A stretch of DNA of 64,000 bases from Tricholoma matsutake (Eukaryota > Basidiomycota > Agaricomycetes > Agaricales > Tricholomataceae). The notes under the pieces are model-generated. The model had not been told where the DNA came from. It did no database searches and saw nothing but the letters and a program-made list of their open reading frames with translations. Made by a program: the position numbers and the translations under genes. The stretch covers positions 8,928,001-8,992,000 of the forward strand of contig AP026548.1 in assembly GCA_026075535.2 (NCBI GenBank). Reading direction: 5' to 3'. This document shows positions 54,860 to 64,000 of this stretch, piece after piece (within the stretch, counting starts at the first letter, position 1; each line of letters starts with the position of its first letter).

Positions 54860-57800
54860 ATAAGGAATAAATCGGAATTTACCCTCCCTATATAGCAGTA
54901 AGGTTTACCTTCAAGTGGAAGGCCGTCCAACATGTTTGAGCTTGGTGCATCACTGGCAATTGGGGGTGACCTCCAGCAGCCTGCTATGTGTCTTCTTTGC
55001 GTCGGCTTCTCTGTCTTGTCCAATTCTATCTCCTCTGCATAAGGAATAAATCAGAATTTACCCTCCCTATATAGCATGTAAGGTTTACCTTCACATGGAA
55101 GGCCATCCAATATATTTGAGCTTGGGACATCACTAAGCCCCTCTCCATCCAAAGTACCTACATCTGGTTCTGATGGGAAAACAGAGTTATCCGGATCTGA
55201 TGGGAGTATGGAGGTATCTGGCTTGCTGACATGGGGTATTTCATCATTGATGATGATCGACTTTTTGCTCCTTTTCCGATTTGTGGAAGAAAGGTTGGGC
55301 TTTGTGTCATCATGAAGGTCAGGAATGCAGCCCTTTAACAGTTGTTCCAACTCTACAAATTCAGTTTGAATCTGTAAGGCTGTAACAACAAATGAGAGGA
55401 TGAACCATCTCGAAGTTCCTTACTGACAAAGGGATCAAACTGATTGCATTTGTCTCATGCCACGCCATTCATCAGGAGATCAGCTGAGTCATTTGCAAGG
55501 AGATAAATTACTTTGACAATATTCCTCTGGGGCTGTCGGTGGGCACATCCACATATTTGTCTCTCGCCTTGAGTGGACCATGGTTGGTCCTGTGGGTTTA
55601 CAATTGATATCAATGGAATGTCAGGCAAATGGGGAATGGCGATACCCACAAAGAATATAACTGTATTGGCCACTGAAAGGTTAAGCCCAGCAGATCTGAT
55701 GCTGGAGAAGATGAGGACTCTGATGGGGTTGTTAGGGTCATGGAACTCCCTAGTTATCTTGTCGTGCTTTTCGAAGGAGATCTTGCCATTGATGGCAAGG
55801 CTCCCAACCCCATACAGGTGGATAACCTCAATAGATAGCATCAGACATGAAAGAAATGAAGGATGACTTGGAGATACACACATTTTGTAGTAGCTGTGCC
55901 ATCAAGGAAAACTCCTGGAAGATGATGATTTGGCACATCTTTTGTAGCGGTTGTTCTGGAGTAACCACAATCTCCGGGAAAACAGGCTGCTCATCTACAA
56001 AGGACACATTGTCCACCTTGTTGTAGGTTAGGTAATGGGCACAAACTTTTGCACAGATGTCCATTTTTGTACTCTTGACCGGCACTCATTCCTCAAGCAT
56101 CTTGAAAGATGGCCACATTGTGGTAGAGTCTTCCTTGGCATACCCAATGGCTGTGCAATACTCCAGATAAAACTTCTACATGGTGCTCGTCAGACTGGAC
56201 CATATGGCACTTGCAGCAACTTACTTTCATCTGAATCTTCAACAGGTTAGTGGTCGATTTGAGACTGTGTACCATGTTAGAAATGAAGGGAGAAAGTGGA
56301 TGGTGTTATACTTACGCTGCTTTGGCACTTGCCGCTCGAGTTTTAATAATGTCCATCTATCTTTTTGTCAATGTTACGATGCCCAAGATCTCTTTATACA
56401 GGGGTAGTGGAAGCAGTGGGTTGTCCTTGTAATCAAAGCCTCCGGAGGAAATGGCCCATGAGATGGCCTTGCAGACGCTTCACAGCCTGGACTTGCTCAG
56501 CAAGCTGAGTCTCTCCATCATTGTCAAGCTTCTTTGCTCTCCAAACTGCAGCAGCATCATCCTTCTCCCGTAGCCATGCGGCCTCTGTGAAGAAGTGGGA
56601 TTTACTGACAAGACGCCCCATGGCTGCAATATCCTAGAAGAAACAATGTCGAGCATTATAATGCAGAGTAGTGACATCATTGACTTACCTTCGAAGATGT
56701 GTGGAGAGGAGTGGCAGTCATAATAAGCCAGACTGTTGCCCGCTCAAGGAGTTTCAAGGCACTAAGATGCTTTTTGCCGGGGTTCTGCATGTGGTGTGCT
56801 TCATCGATGGTGGTTGTGAGAAAGGAGTGGCCAAAGAGGGTGTGCTCAAGGGATCCTATGGCAGTTTGCAAGTCCCAAGGACATTTGTCTCTCGTCTTCT
56901 TCTTGGATGAATGAAAGTTATTGTTCATTTCTTTGAATAAAACCTTCAATGCTAGCTGGTCAGTAACTCGACTAAAGTTCCATGCAAAAGCTCAATGCAC
57001 TGAATGGGAAGCAATAGTAATCTGGCTGTGCAGTTGATGTTTGGAGAGATGCATGGGTCCAGAGGAAGACCAGAAGTCTTCTCCATTGGTTTGACTATCA
57101 TAGACGAATATGTCCACAGATTTCGGGTGTAAAAACACCTTTACTTTGCCCACCCACTGTGCCACGAGGGTACCGGGGCAAATAATAAGGTGCGGGAGTG
57201 ATGGAAACTTGTCTGTGCCCCCAAGAAAAGGCCAATCCACTGGAATAAGTTGGGATTAGTGCATGGGTCAATGTCATCTTGGTGGTAAGATGCTCTTACC
57301 CAGGATTCTTGGTAGCTTTTTCTTGGTCTGCCGTAAGAAGATGGCCTGCATGAAAAACACGAGCATGGCAATTGCTTGGGCTGTTTTGCCAAGGCCAACC
57401 TCGTCCACAACAAGGACTCCAAGGACACATGAGGAGTCTGGGACCTTCGAAACGACAGATCATATAATGGAATGATTGCCAGCAAGCTGGTGCCAGTGAA
57501 GGCATAACTTGCTAAGATTGTCCGGTAGGGAATCAATATTCACATTAGAGAAAGCATTGGGCTTGTCCCAGGGGGTTAAGCTGGATCAATCATGGACCCT
57601 GTTGAACAATGGAGGTAGGCCTGTCCTGTAGCCTAATGACAGCGCCAAGGATGCAGGGGTCATCTTCGCCTCTTCTTCCATGCCAAAATTGCCACCACAA
57701 TCATTGAGCTTCTGTTGTTCAGGGAGAGCATCAGACATCGGTGGCTCTTCTTCCTCAAGATCCTGGTCGAAGTACTCGTGGTAGAGGTTGAGCACGTCAC

Positions 57801-58774
57801 TCATGTCTTCTTTGCTGGCTCAGTGCTGCAGGGCAGCAGGGTTTACCTTGGAGGAACCTGGGTATGCATGCAATTGGTCAAAGAGGAAGGAAGATTAAAA
57901 GAAGACCATGGCTACCTTTCTCAGCTACTCACTTCTCGATCTTCATGCCCAAACCCTCAAGGATTGTCTGGAGCTCAGCCTGCATATCCTTGGCCTTCTC
58001 GATGTTATCGACTGTGTGGAAGAGCTCGGTGGTGTCCCTCCACTTGGCGACAGTGCAGATGGCACGCAAGACTTTCATCTTTGTTACCTTGCCAGTCTCA
58101 AGATCTATGATTGGTTGAGGCAAAACAAATAAAGGGCAAAACAAATAAGGCTTACCTTTGAATGCGGGTAGGGCCACTTCCTCAATCTCTGCTGGATGGT
58201 TCTTCATATTGTTGACTTGGATGCAGATCGTGGTCCAGGACCCCTGTGGAATAATTCGAAATGCTTCCCACAGTGCTGGTCTCAAGATGACTTTGCTATT
58301 CGGAAATGCCTCTTCACCAAACAACTTGAGCATGAGAGAGTCAATAATGATGGGTAGATAGCTATCGGCGGCAGGCCAGGGTGCATCTATGTTGTTTTCA
58401 GAGATAAGGATATTGAGGGGGTGGATACCCCACTCCTTGAGCTCCTCAATGACAGTGGTATGAATATTCCACAAATCCCATTTTCTCAGGATGAAATTGT
58501 TCCAGAACTCACATCCTGGATAGGCCAAAGCACCCTTTGCTTTGACTGCAAAGGCATACTTCTTGTCTTCAGAGGGGAGAAGATGATATGCTCGGAAGTA
58601 GGACTGGATGTCAACAGCATCCCTAGGAGTCCACCCTTTGGGCAATTTCAAGTTGTTGTCCGGGAAGAGGCCATGGAGGATGCCGGTATGCTCCTGCCAG
58701 GTGGGCCACTGCCAGGGAGCACCGTCAAACGAGAAAAGTTTTATCAAAGCACTGGCAGCAGTGTGAGTAGGCAT
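54860..58774 (-). pseudogene. second SNF2-like helicase of the same family
   Basis: The first exon starts MPTHTAASALIKLFSF (58,774), followed by a family N-terminal domain (to 57,929). A probable 50-odd bp intron near 58,103-58,155 (GTAAGCC...CATAG) leaves the frame open. Downstream come motif I VVDEVGLGKTAQAIAM (about 57,395), LIICPGTLVAQWVGKVKVF (about 57,180), motif II IDEAHHMQNPGKKH (about 56,810), motif III MTATPLHTS (about 56,710) and HFLRRL (about 56,440). A decayed stretch follows, then VIHLYGVGSLAING (about 55,820), motif V SSIRSAGLNL (about 55,690) and a motif VI region reading QICGCAHRQ (about 55,550). Both Cys residues there are TGT codons where Arg is expected, so ATP hydrolysis is probably lost. 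An acidic Ser/Pro tail ends near 55,050, and a 180 bp piece of it is repeated at 54,860-54,955. Confidence 0.75.
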
Positions 58775-58819
58775 AACAAAAGTGGGACAAGGATGCGAGT
58801 TTGTGTTTCATGATAACAT

Positions 58820-59365
58820 TTGGGGTCTTATATATATCCTACAAGACATAATATGGATGAGAAAAAAAAAATACTGAATAACCCTATGGTAGAATTTACT
58901 TCAACAAGGGGTGAGGCGATAGTTACAACAAAAGGAATAACTCATTTAGTGTTAAGCTGCACTGAGGGTTGGAAGGCATTTTACACGAGTTCTCAGGTGA
59001 CCTCCCAAATAACTTGGGCTTGAATAATTAGCCATCAGTCCAACGTGCAGACATTGAGAAAAAAAATGACAGACGTTCATATAAGGGGCACACAACATGC
59101 CAAACAAGGTACTATAGGAATTCCAGTAAGCAAAAAGCAAAAAGCATGACATAAGAGACACATTGAAGTTACTAGATTCGATCAGAGATGACATGGGATC
59201 TAAGAGGTTTAGGGATTGTTGAAGGCGAGCAGGAACCACTGGAATCTTGAAGGCGGAGACTCGAGAGGATGAGGATAGGCCACCACAGGGATGCAGGATG
59301 GGTTCATATTGGGGACTACTCCCTAATAGAACCCATCGTTGCTGATGAGGAGGAGCTGCATGGAA
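58820..59365. other. no recognisable gene
   Basis: Upstream region of the minus-strand SNF2-like gene. A TATATATCC box lies at 58,832-58,840, close to its presumed start. No other feature seen. Confidence 0.35.
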
Positions 59366-59495
59366 CTACTTCCGTGCAGCGTGCATTTGCTTGGGAGGAG
59401 GAGAGGCAGAGAGAGAGAGCTGTTTGTCTTTGATGAACAACTCTCTCTCTCTGCCTCTCCTCCTCCCAAGCAGATGCATGCTGCATGGAAGTAAG
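59366..59495. repeat. 130 bp hairpin with ~54 nt arms
   Basis: The left arm (CTACTTCCGTGCAGCGTGCA, then TTTGCTTGGGAGGAGGAGAG, then GA repeats) pairs with the right arm ending at 59,495 over about 54 nt with only three or four mismatches, and a loop of about 20 nt. Two mismatches are CG in one arm against CA in the other. It borders the inverted duplication that starts near 59,505. It could be a small foldback element or a small-RNA precursor. Confidence 0.75.
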
Positions 59496-59504
59496 TCCAA
59501 AAAA

Positions 59505-60290
59505 CATGCCCTAAAGTCATTAGCATCATGTGACATGAAGGATTGTGTCCCTACAGTAACATTACACATTGCTGAGGTATATTTGCAATTTCAATATTAA
59601 GTGCTTGGCTGGATATCAGTGTTCAGAGCTAAAACAACAGTTCCAGTTTGAAAAATACCAATACTGCTGGAAATGTGGTCTTCCACAGAATGAATTCATT
59701 CCTATCACTCATCCAGTTTTCAAGCCAGGTGTCAAGTTGGTTTGTCCCTTTGATGACTTGACACCTTTCCTGATATGGTACATCATCAACACAGAGGATA
59801 TCTGGGCAAAAGCCTGCTCTGTTATCTCAGGGCTCAAAAGTAACATGTCTACAAGCCCCATTTATTTTACAATGGATGAGAATTAGTTATTTAGTATTAG
59901 ATTACATACAAGAAAGAATTTAATGGATAAGTAGAATTAATAATGAGCTTAGTATATTAACCCAATTACAGTGTTAATAGTTTCCTGTTCATTCTATGTA
60001 ATGACTGATATTATATCATGATCTGCAACCCCCCCCCCCCCCCCTACAGTCACACATTTTCCTACACAGAATCATGAAAACTGACATGGCCAATATACCT
60101 ATTATGAGAAGACAGCACCTCAACAACTTATTAACATTACATACACAAGCTAGAGAAATTATTCATTCAAAGAATAATAATTACATAGATCGGCTGGACA
60201 GGGCCAGCACCAACATACAGGGTGGGTGGGGTGAGAAACATGTAACCCAAGGACATAACATGTTGCATTGGGCGGTGTCATGAGTGTTAG
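59505..60290 (+). pseudogene. CxxC-motif gene fragment, copy 1 of an inverted duplication
   Basis: The frame has QYCWKCGLPQNEFIPITHPVF, then CPFDDLTPFLIWYI and WAKACSVISGLKSNM. A later segment (60,074-60,283) reads RRQHLNNLLTLHTQAREIIH and DRLDRASTNIQGGWGEKHV. I recall this C-x2-C...C pattern from proteins next to RecQ-like helicases in Agaricomycete repeats, but no helicase is present here. Compared with copy 2 this one lacks about 450 bp after GGCTGGAT. Confidence 0.5.
60031..60047. repeat. poly-C tract
   Basis: A run of about 16-17 C residues. The equivalent place in copy 2 (about 62,797) has a short G-run on the plus strand. Confidence 0.8.
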
Positions 60291-60818
60291 CCTGTAAAAC
60301 CAGTAGATTTAGTGTAAAAGCAAAGAATAAAACGAGTAAAACTTATGAGGAGGGAGCGACACCCCTGAGCACTGTCCAATGTGCCATTGTTGGGGTTGCT
60401 ATTGCTGTGGTATTGTTGTTCTTGCTGCTAGCGTTGTCATTGTCTTTAGTGTTGTTGGTGTTGTTGGTGTTGTTCCCTCATGGGTATGCCAAACCCATGC
60501 AGATCCCTGTTGGAACTTGAGGTAATGAACAAGGACCACAATCTCTTCGTCCAACTGCTGGTAAGGCATGGAGTTCTTCAAAAAATGCCAAGATTTGGGG
60601 GAAACAATTTGGCCGACCAAGTTGTTTCCCACCCCTCTTACCAACACAACACTTTCCCTGTGTTTTGTGCTTTGCTCTCATGTTTAATCTAGAATAGTTC
60701 TATATAAAATGTTTGAGATTTCACCTCACTTGCCAGTGCACACTAAATCTGAGTCCATTCTAAATGACACCATGACCTACAACTTGTAAAGTTGTAACAA
60801 GTTGATGAGTTCTGCTTT
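60286..60818. other. spacer between the inverted copies, with the CATGGGT hairpin
   Basis: Contains GTTGTTGGT iterations (60,405-60,475) and the hairpin CATGGGT-ATGCCAA-ACCCATG at 60,479-60,499, identical to 12,197-12,217. No supported gene. Confidence 0.45.
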
Positions 60819-61660
60819 GTGATCTTTTCTAATATTCATGTCATTCAGAGCACAGAGGCCTATGATATGCTGTCCTTTCGTATGTTGATGTTTTTGTTTC
60901 AAAGTGGCTACAACATGAATATGGCAGAACTTGGTGAGTTCTGCTTCATTTTTCATGATCTTATATTTGATTCTAATCTATATACATGTAGTTTGAAGTG
61001 CCAAATGAGACGAGAGGCCTACGTCAATTTGTTCTTTCGCATTTCGACATTTTCACTTTGTAGGGGTTACAACATACTAGGTATGGCAGAACTCAATGAG
61101 TTCTGCTTCGTTTTTCATGATCTTACATTTGATTCTAATCTATTTACATGTCGCTTAAAGGGCCCAGTGAGACGAGAGGCCTACGCCAATTCGTTCTTTC
61201 GCATTTCGATGTTTTCACTTTGCAGGGGTTACAATTTGGGTATGGTAGAACTCGTTGAGTTGTGCTTTGTTTCTCATGATCCTATATTTGATTCTAATCT
61301 ATTTACATGTCATCTGAAGGGCCTAGTGAGACAAGAGGCCTACGTCAATCCGTTCTTTTGCATTTCGAAGTTTTTACTTTGTAGGGGTTACAACATAGGT
61401 ATGGCAGAGCTCAGTGAGTTCTGTTTCGTTTTTCATGATCTTATATTTGATTCTAGTATGATTACATGTCGTTTGAAGGGCTCAGTGAGACGAGAGGCCT
61501 AAGTCAATCCATTCTTCTGCATCTTGAAGTTTTTGCTTTGCAGATGTTACAATTTGGGTCTGGCAGTTCTGCTTTGTTTCTCGTGATCCTATATTTGATT
61601 CTAATCTAGTTACATGTCGTTAAAATGGCCCAGTGAGTTGAGAGGCTTATGTTGATGTAT
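60819..61660 (+). repeat. tandem repeat of ~159 bp units that keeps one frame open
   Basis: GAGGCCT ends at 61,020, 61,182, 61,341 and 61,500, giving periods of 162, 159 and 159 bp, all multiples of three. An open frame of 227 codons covers four units; each unit reads about RREAY(V/A)N-FFRIS...GYN...MAEL-EFCFVFHDL-FDSNLFTC. A fifth unit (to about 61,648) has a 148 bp period and no longer fits the frame. Each unit also contains CACTTTG(T/C)AGGGGTTACAA, which looks like a 3' splice site. Confidence 0.7.
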
Positions 61661-61989
61661 CATTTGCATTATGGAAGTTTTGATTTGTGTAAGTAGAAAT
61701 ATAGATCAATTACTATGGTAGATACTCATGGTGTTTACTAAAACACCATATGTGTTTCTGAGGTACCCTGAGAACAGTCAGGAACCCTGGGAATATTCTG
61801 AGTCCAAAAGTGTTTTTCCTGATGGTGTTGCCTAGCGACACCCATCAAATGTCCATCAAATGTCCATCAACATTCATCCAAATCATTCACATGTCAAGCT
61901 GAGTTAGAATACTTTACTGATATCAATCCAATCCTTTTCATCTTTTCCCATTCTTTCTTTCTTTCCCCCCCCCCCCCCATCTCGTTGTC

Positions 61990-62272
61990 TGGGTTCTTCC
62001 CCCCTCTCTAGTTGTTCCCCTCTCTAGTTGTTCCCCTCTCTAGTTGTTCCCCCTCTCTGGCTGTTCCCTCTCTGTGGTTCTCCTCCCCTCTCCAGTTGTT
62101 CCCCCTTCTCTGGTTGTTCCCCCTATCTGGTTGTTCCCCCCTCTCTAGTGGTTCCCCCCTCTCTAGTTGTGTCCCCCTCTCTAGTTGTTCCCCCTTCTCT
62201 AGTTGTTCCCCCCTCTCTGGGTGTTCCCCCCTCTCTAGTTGTTCCCCCTCTCTAGTTGTTCCTCCCTACATT
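61990..62272. repeat. ~17 bp minisatellite CTCTCTAGTTGTTCCCC
   Basis: About sixteen head-to-tail units of CTCTCTAGTTGTTCCCC(C) with small length changes, preceded by a poly-C run (61,965-61,978). Open frames here are repeat translations. Confidence 0.9.
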
Positions 62273-62565
62273 CATATATTTACTTAGTGTACCTCTACAT
62301 GTTTTACATGGCAATCAATCATTTTATTTGTAACCCACCCCAGAAACAGGATGTGTGGCTTGGGTTTTCATGAATGCCCTCGTGCTTCATGGCAGATGAC
62401 TGGATGCTTCTGAACCTTGCATTGAGGATTGGGGAATGGGATTTTGGCACAGTTGGACTGCCTCGGCGGGCATTGCTTCGGTTATGTTACCAGGGTTCTT
62501 CCATGTATGACCCTGCTGTGCCTTAACACCTTTCTCAATTTTTGATTGCTTGGGGAGTGGACTAT

Positions 62566-63850
62566 TCAACAGTCTGTCATGTTATGTCCTTGGGTTACAT
62601 GTTTCTCACCCCACCCACCCTGTATGTTGGTGCTGGCCCTGTCCAGCCTATCTATGTAATTATTATTCTTTGAATGAATAATTTCTCTAGCTTGTCTATG
62701 TAATGTTAATAAGTTGTTGAGGTGCTGTCTTCTAGTAATAGGTGTATTGGCCATGTCAGTTTTCACCATGCTGTGCAGGAATATGTGTGACAGTAGGGGG
62801 GGGAGGGTTGCAGATTATGATATAATATCAGTCATTACTTAGAATGAACAGGAAACTATTAACACTGTAATTGGGTTAATATACCAGGCTCATTATTAAT
62901 TCTACTTAAACATTAAATTCTTTTTTGTATGTAATCCAACACCAAATAACCAATTCCCATCCATTTTAAAATAAATGGGGCTTGTCCTCCTTTGTCAGCC
63001 ACTTTGTTATCTCATCAAGAGACATGTTACTTTTGAGTCCTGAGAAAACAGAGCAGGCTTTTGCCCAGATATCCTCTGTATTGATGATGTACAATATCAA
63101 TAAAGGTGTCAAGTCATCAAAGGCACAAAACAACTTGACACCTGGCTTGAAAACTGGATGAGTGATAGGAATGAATTCATTCTGTGGAAGACCACATTTC
63201 CAGCAGTATTGGTATTTTTCAAACTGGAACTGTTGTTTCAGCTGAATCCAGCCAATGGCATGGTGCACAAACCGATCCTGTTTTGACTTGCAATGGATGA
63301 ACTATTGATGACATGGGGTGTTTGGTTGCCATTTATTTTTCCACATCCAACATATAATGCAGTATCCAGATTATGTTCCATGAAGGATTCCCCTGATGAC
63401 AGCTCTGCCACCTTTACCTTTTTATCTTGCTACAATCTGAAACTGTGCATTGTTCAAATGCAGTGACATAGATGGCCCAGGAGTTGGATGATTTACAGAA
63501 CAAACAACTCGAGAGGTCATTGGTGATGATGAAGATGTCAGTGGATGATCGAGAAGGGTCAAATCCAGAGATGTCTTGAATACCCCCCACAACAAAGATG
63601 AAGCACAGAGAAACATGGAGAAGAAAACAGACAAACAAAAGAAGGATCAATAAGAAACCTACCATGGGTCCAAGTAGAAGGAGGCAGTAAGAAATTCTTC
63701 AGGATAAGATTTTGATAACTGGCATCCAGCCAAGCACTTAATATTGAAATTGCAAACATACCTCACCAATGTGGAATGTTACTGTAGGGACACAATTCTT
63801 CACTCTTCCAGTCACATGATGCTAGTGACTTTAGGGCAAGTTTTTTTGAC
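62566..63850 (-). pseudogene. CxxC-motif gene fragment, copy 2 (longer) of the inverted duplication
   Basis: On the minus strand the order is an exon with FVVGGIQDISGFD and CLFCKSSNSW (63,660-63,420), then QYCWKCGLPQNEFIPITHPVF, a longer C-terminal part than copy 1 (LDEITKWLTKEDKPHLF), and the RRQHLNNLLTLHRQAREIIH segment (62,769-62,566). A GTAGGT donor near 63,663 suggests real introns. It aligns with 59,505-60,290 across nearly the whole length of that copy. No helicase domain is present. Confidence 0.5.
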
Positions 63851-64000
63851 TTTCTGAAGGATGCATCTTGGAACATCAGAATTCTTTGTGAATATGACTT
63901 CCAGATCTTCTGATTATGTGGTGATGTCATCATTAGGGAGACATGTGGTGTGGAACCAACTTTTGCATTCCCAACAAAATCTATGCTCTTTTATATCAGG

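Noticed and set aside
62012..62287. Frames of FPSLVVPPSLVV type at the minisatellite
   Set aside because: Direct translation of the ~17 bp unit; no sign of a gene.

Overview
This window looks like a transposon-dense segment of a basidiomycete (Agaricomycete) genome. The evidence is short 50-60 bp GT-AG introns, protein families known mainly from mushroom-forming fungi (CxC5/CxC6 cysteine clusters linked to KDZ transposons, an expanded SNF2-like helicase family, a basidiomycete Tc1/mariner-like DDE transposase) and Ty3/Gypsy, Tad1-like LINE and foldback elements nested in one another. I see no convincing single-copy housekeeping gene, rRNA or canonical tRNA. Most coding sequence is broken.

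Layout. 0-10 kb: a possible coding fragment, a dead DDE transposase, a 1.9 kb TIR-bounded composite element, a cysteine-motif gene and, on the minus strand, a nearly complete CxC5/CxC6 gene. 10-14 kb: GC-rich palindromic repeats, short tandem repeats and an LTR remnant. 14.8-23.1 kb: an SNF2-like gene split by a second TIR composite element (15,510-17,664) and a solo LTR (21,137-22,327). 24-26.3 kb: six small hairpins with variable stems and a near-constant 7-nt loop, then an unknown ORF split by another solo LTR. 27.5-29.7 kb: a minus-strand gene of an Agaricomycete-expanded unknown family. 30.15-40.47 kb: a complete Gypsy element with 1,186 bp LTRs and an extra spliced gene on the opposite strand between integrase and 3' LTR. 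41-41.6 kb: a tandem array of hairpins. 42.3-46.2 kb: a chromodomain Gypsy on the minus strand, interrupted by a 531 bp foldback MITE. 46.3-53.2 kb: a ~170 bp tandem repeat split by a 5.8 kb LINE with a 13 bp target duplication. 53.2-58.8 kb: a putative solo LTR and a second SNF2-like gene. 59.3-64 kb: a long hairpin, a large inverted duplication of a CxxC gene fragment, and two tandem arrays.

A common theme is the mode of decay. In the DDE transposase, the two Gypsy elements and the LINE, every point stop I could place in the reading frame is TGA; none is TAA or TAG. The two LTRs of the complete Gypsy differ mainly at CpG versus TpG/CpA positions. This points to CpG cytosine deamination, as expected from CpG methylation, and not to a Neurospora-type CpA mutation process. 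The antisense gene inside the Gypsy element carries no such stops.

Functions come from remembered family sequences and visible motifs; no database search was run. Exon borders in the degraded genes are approximate.
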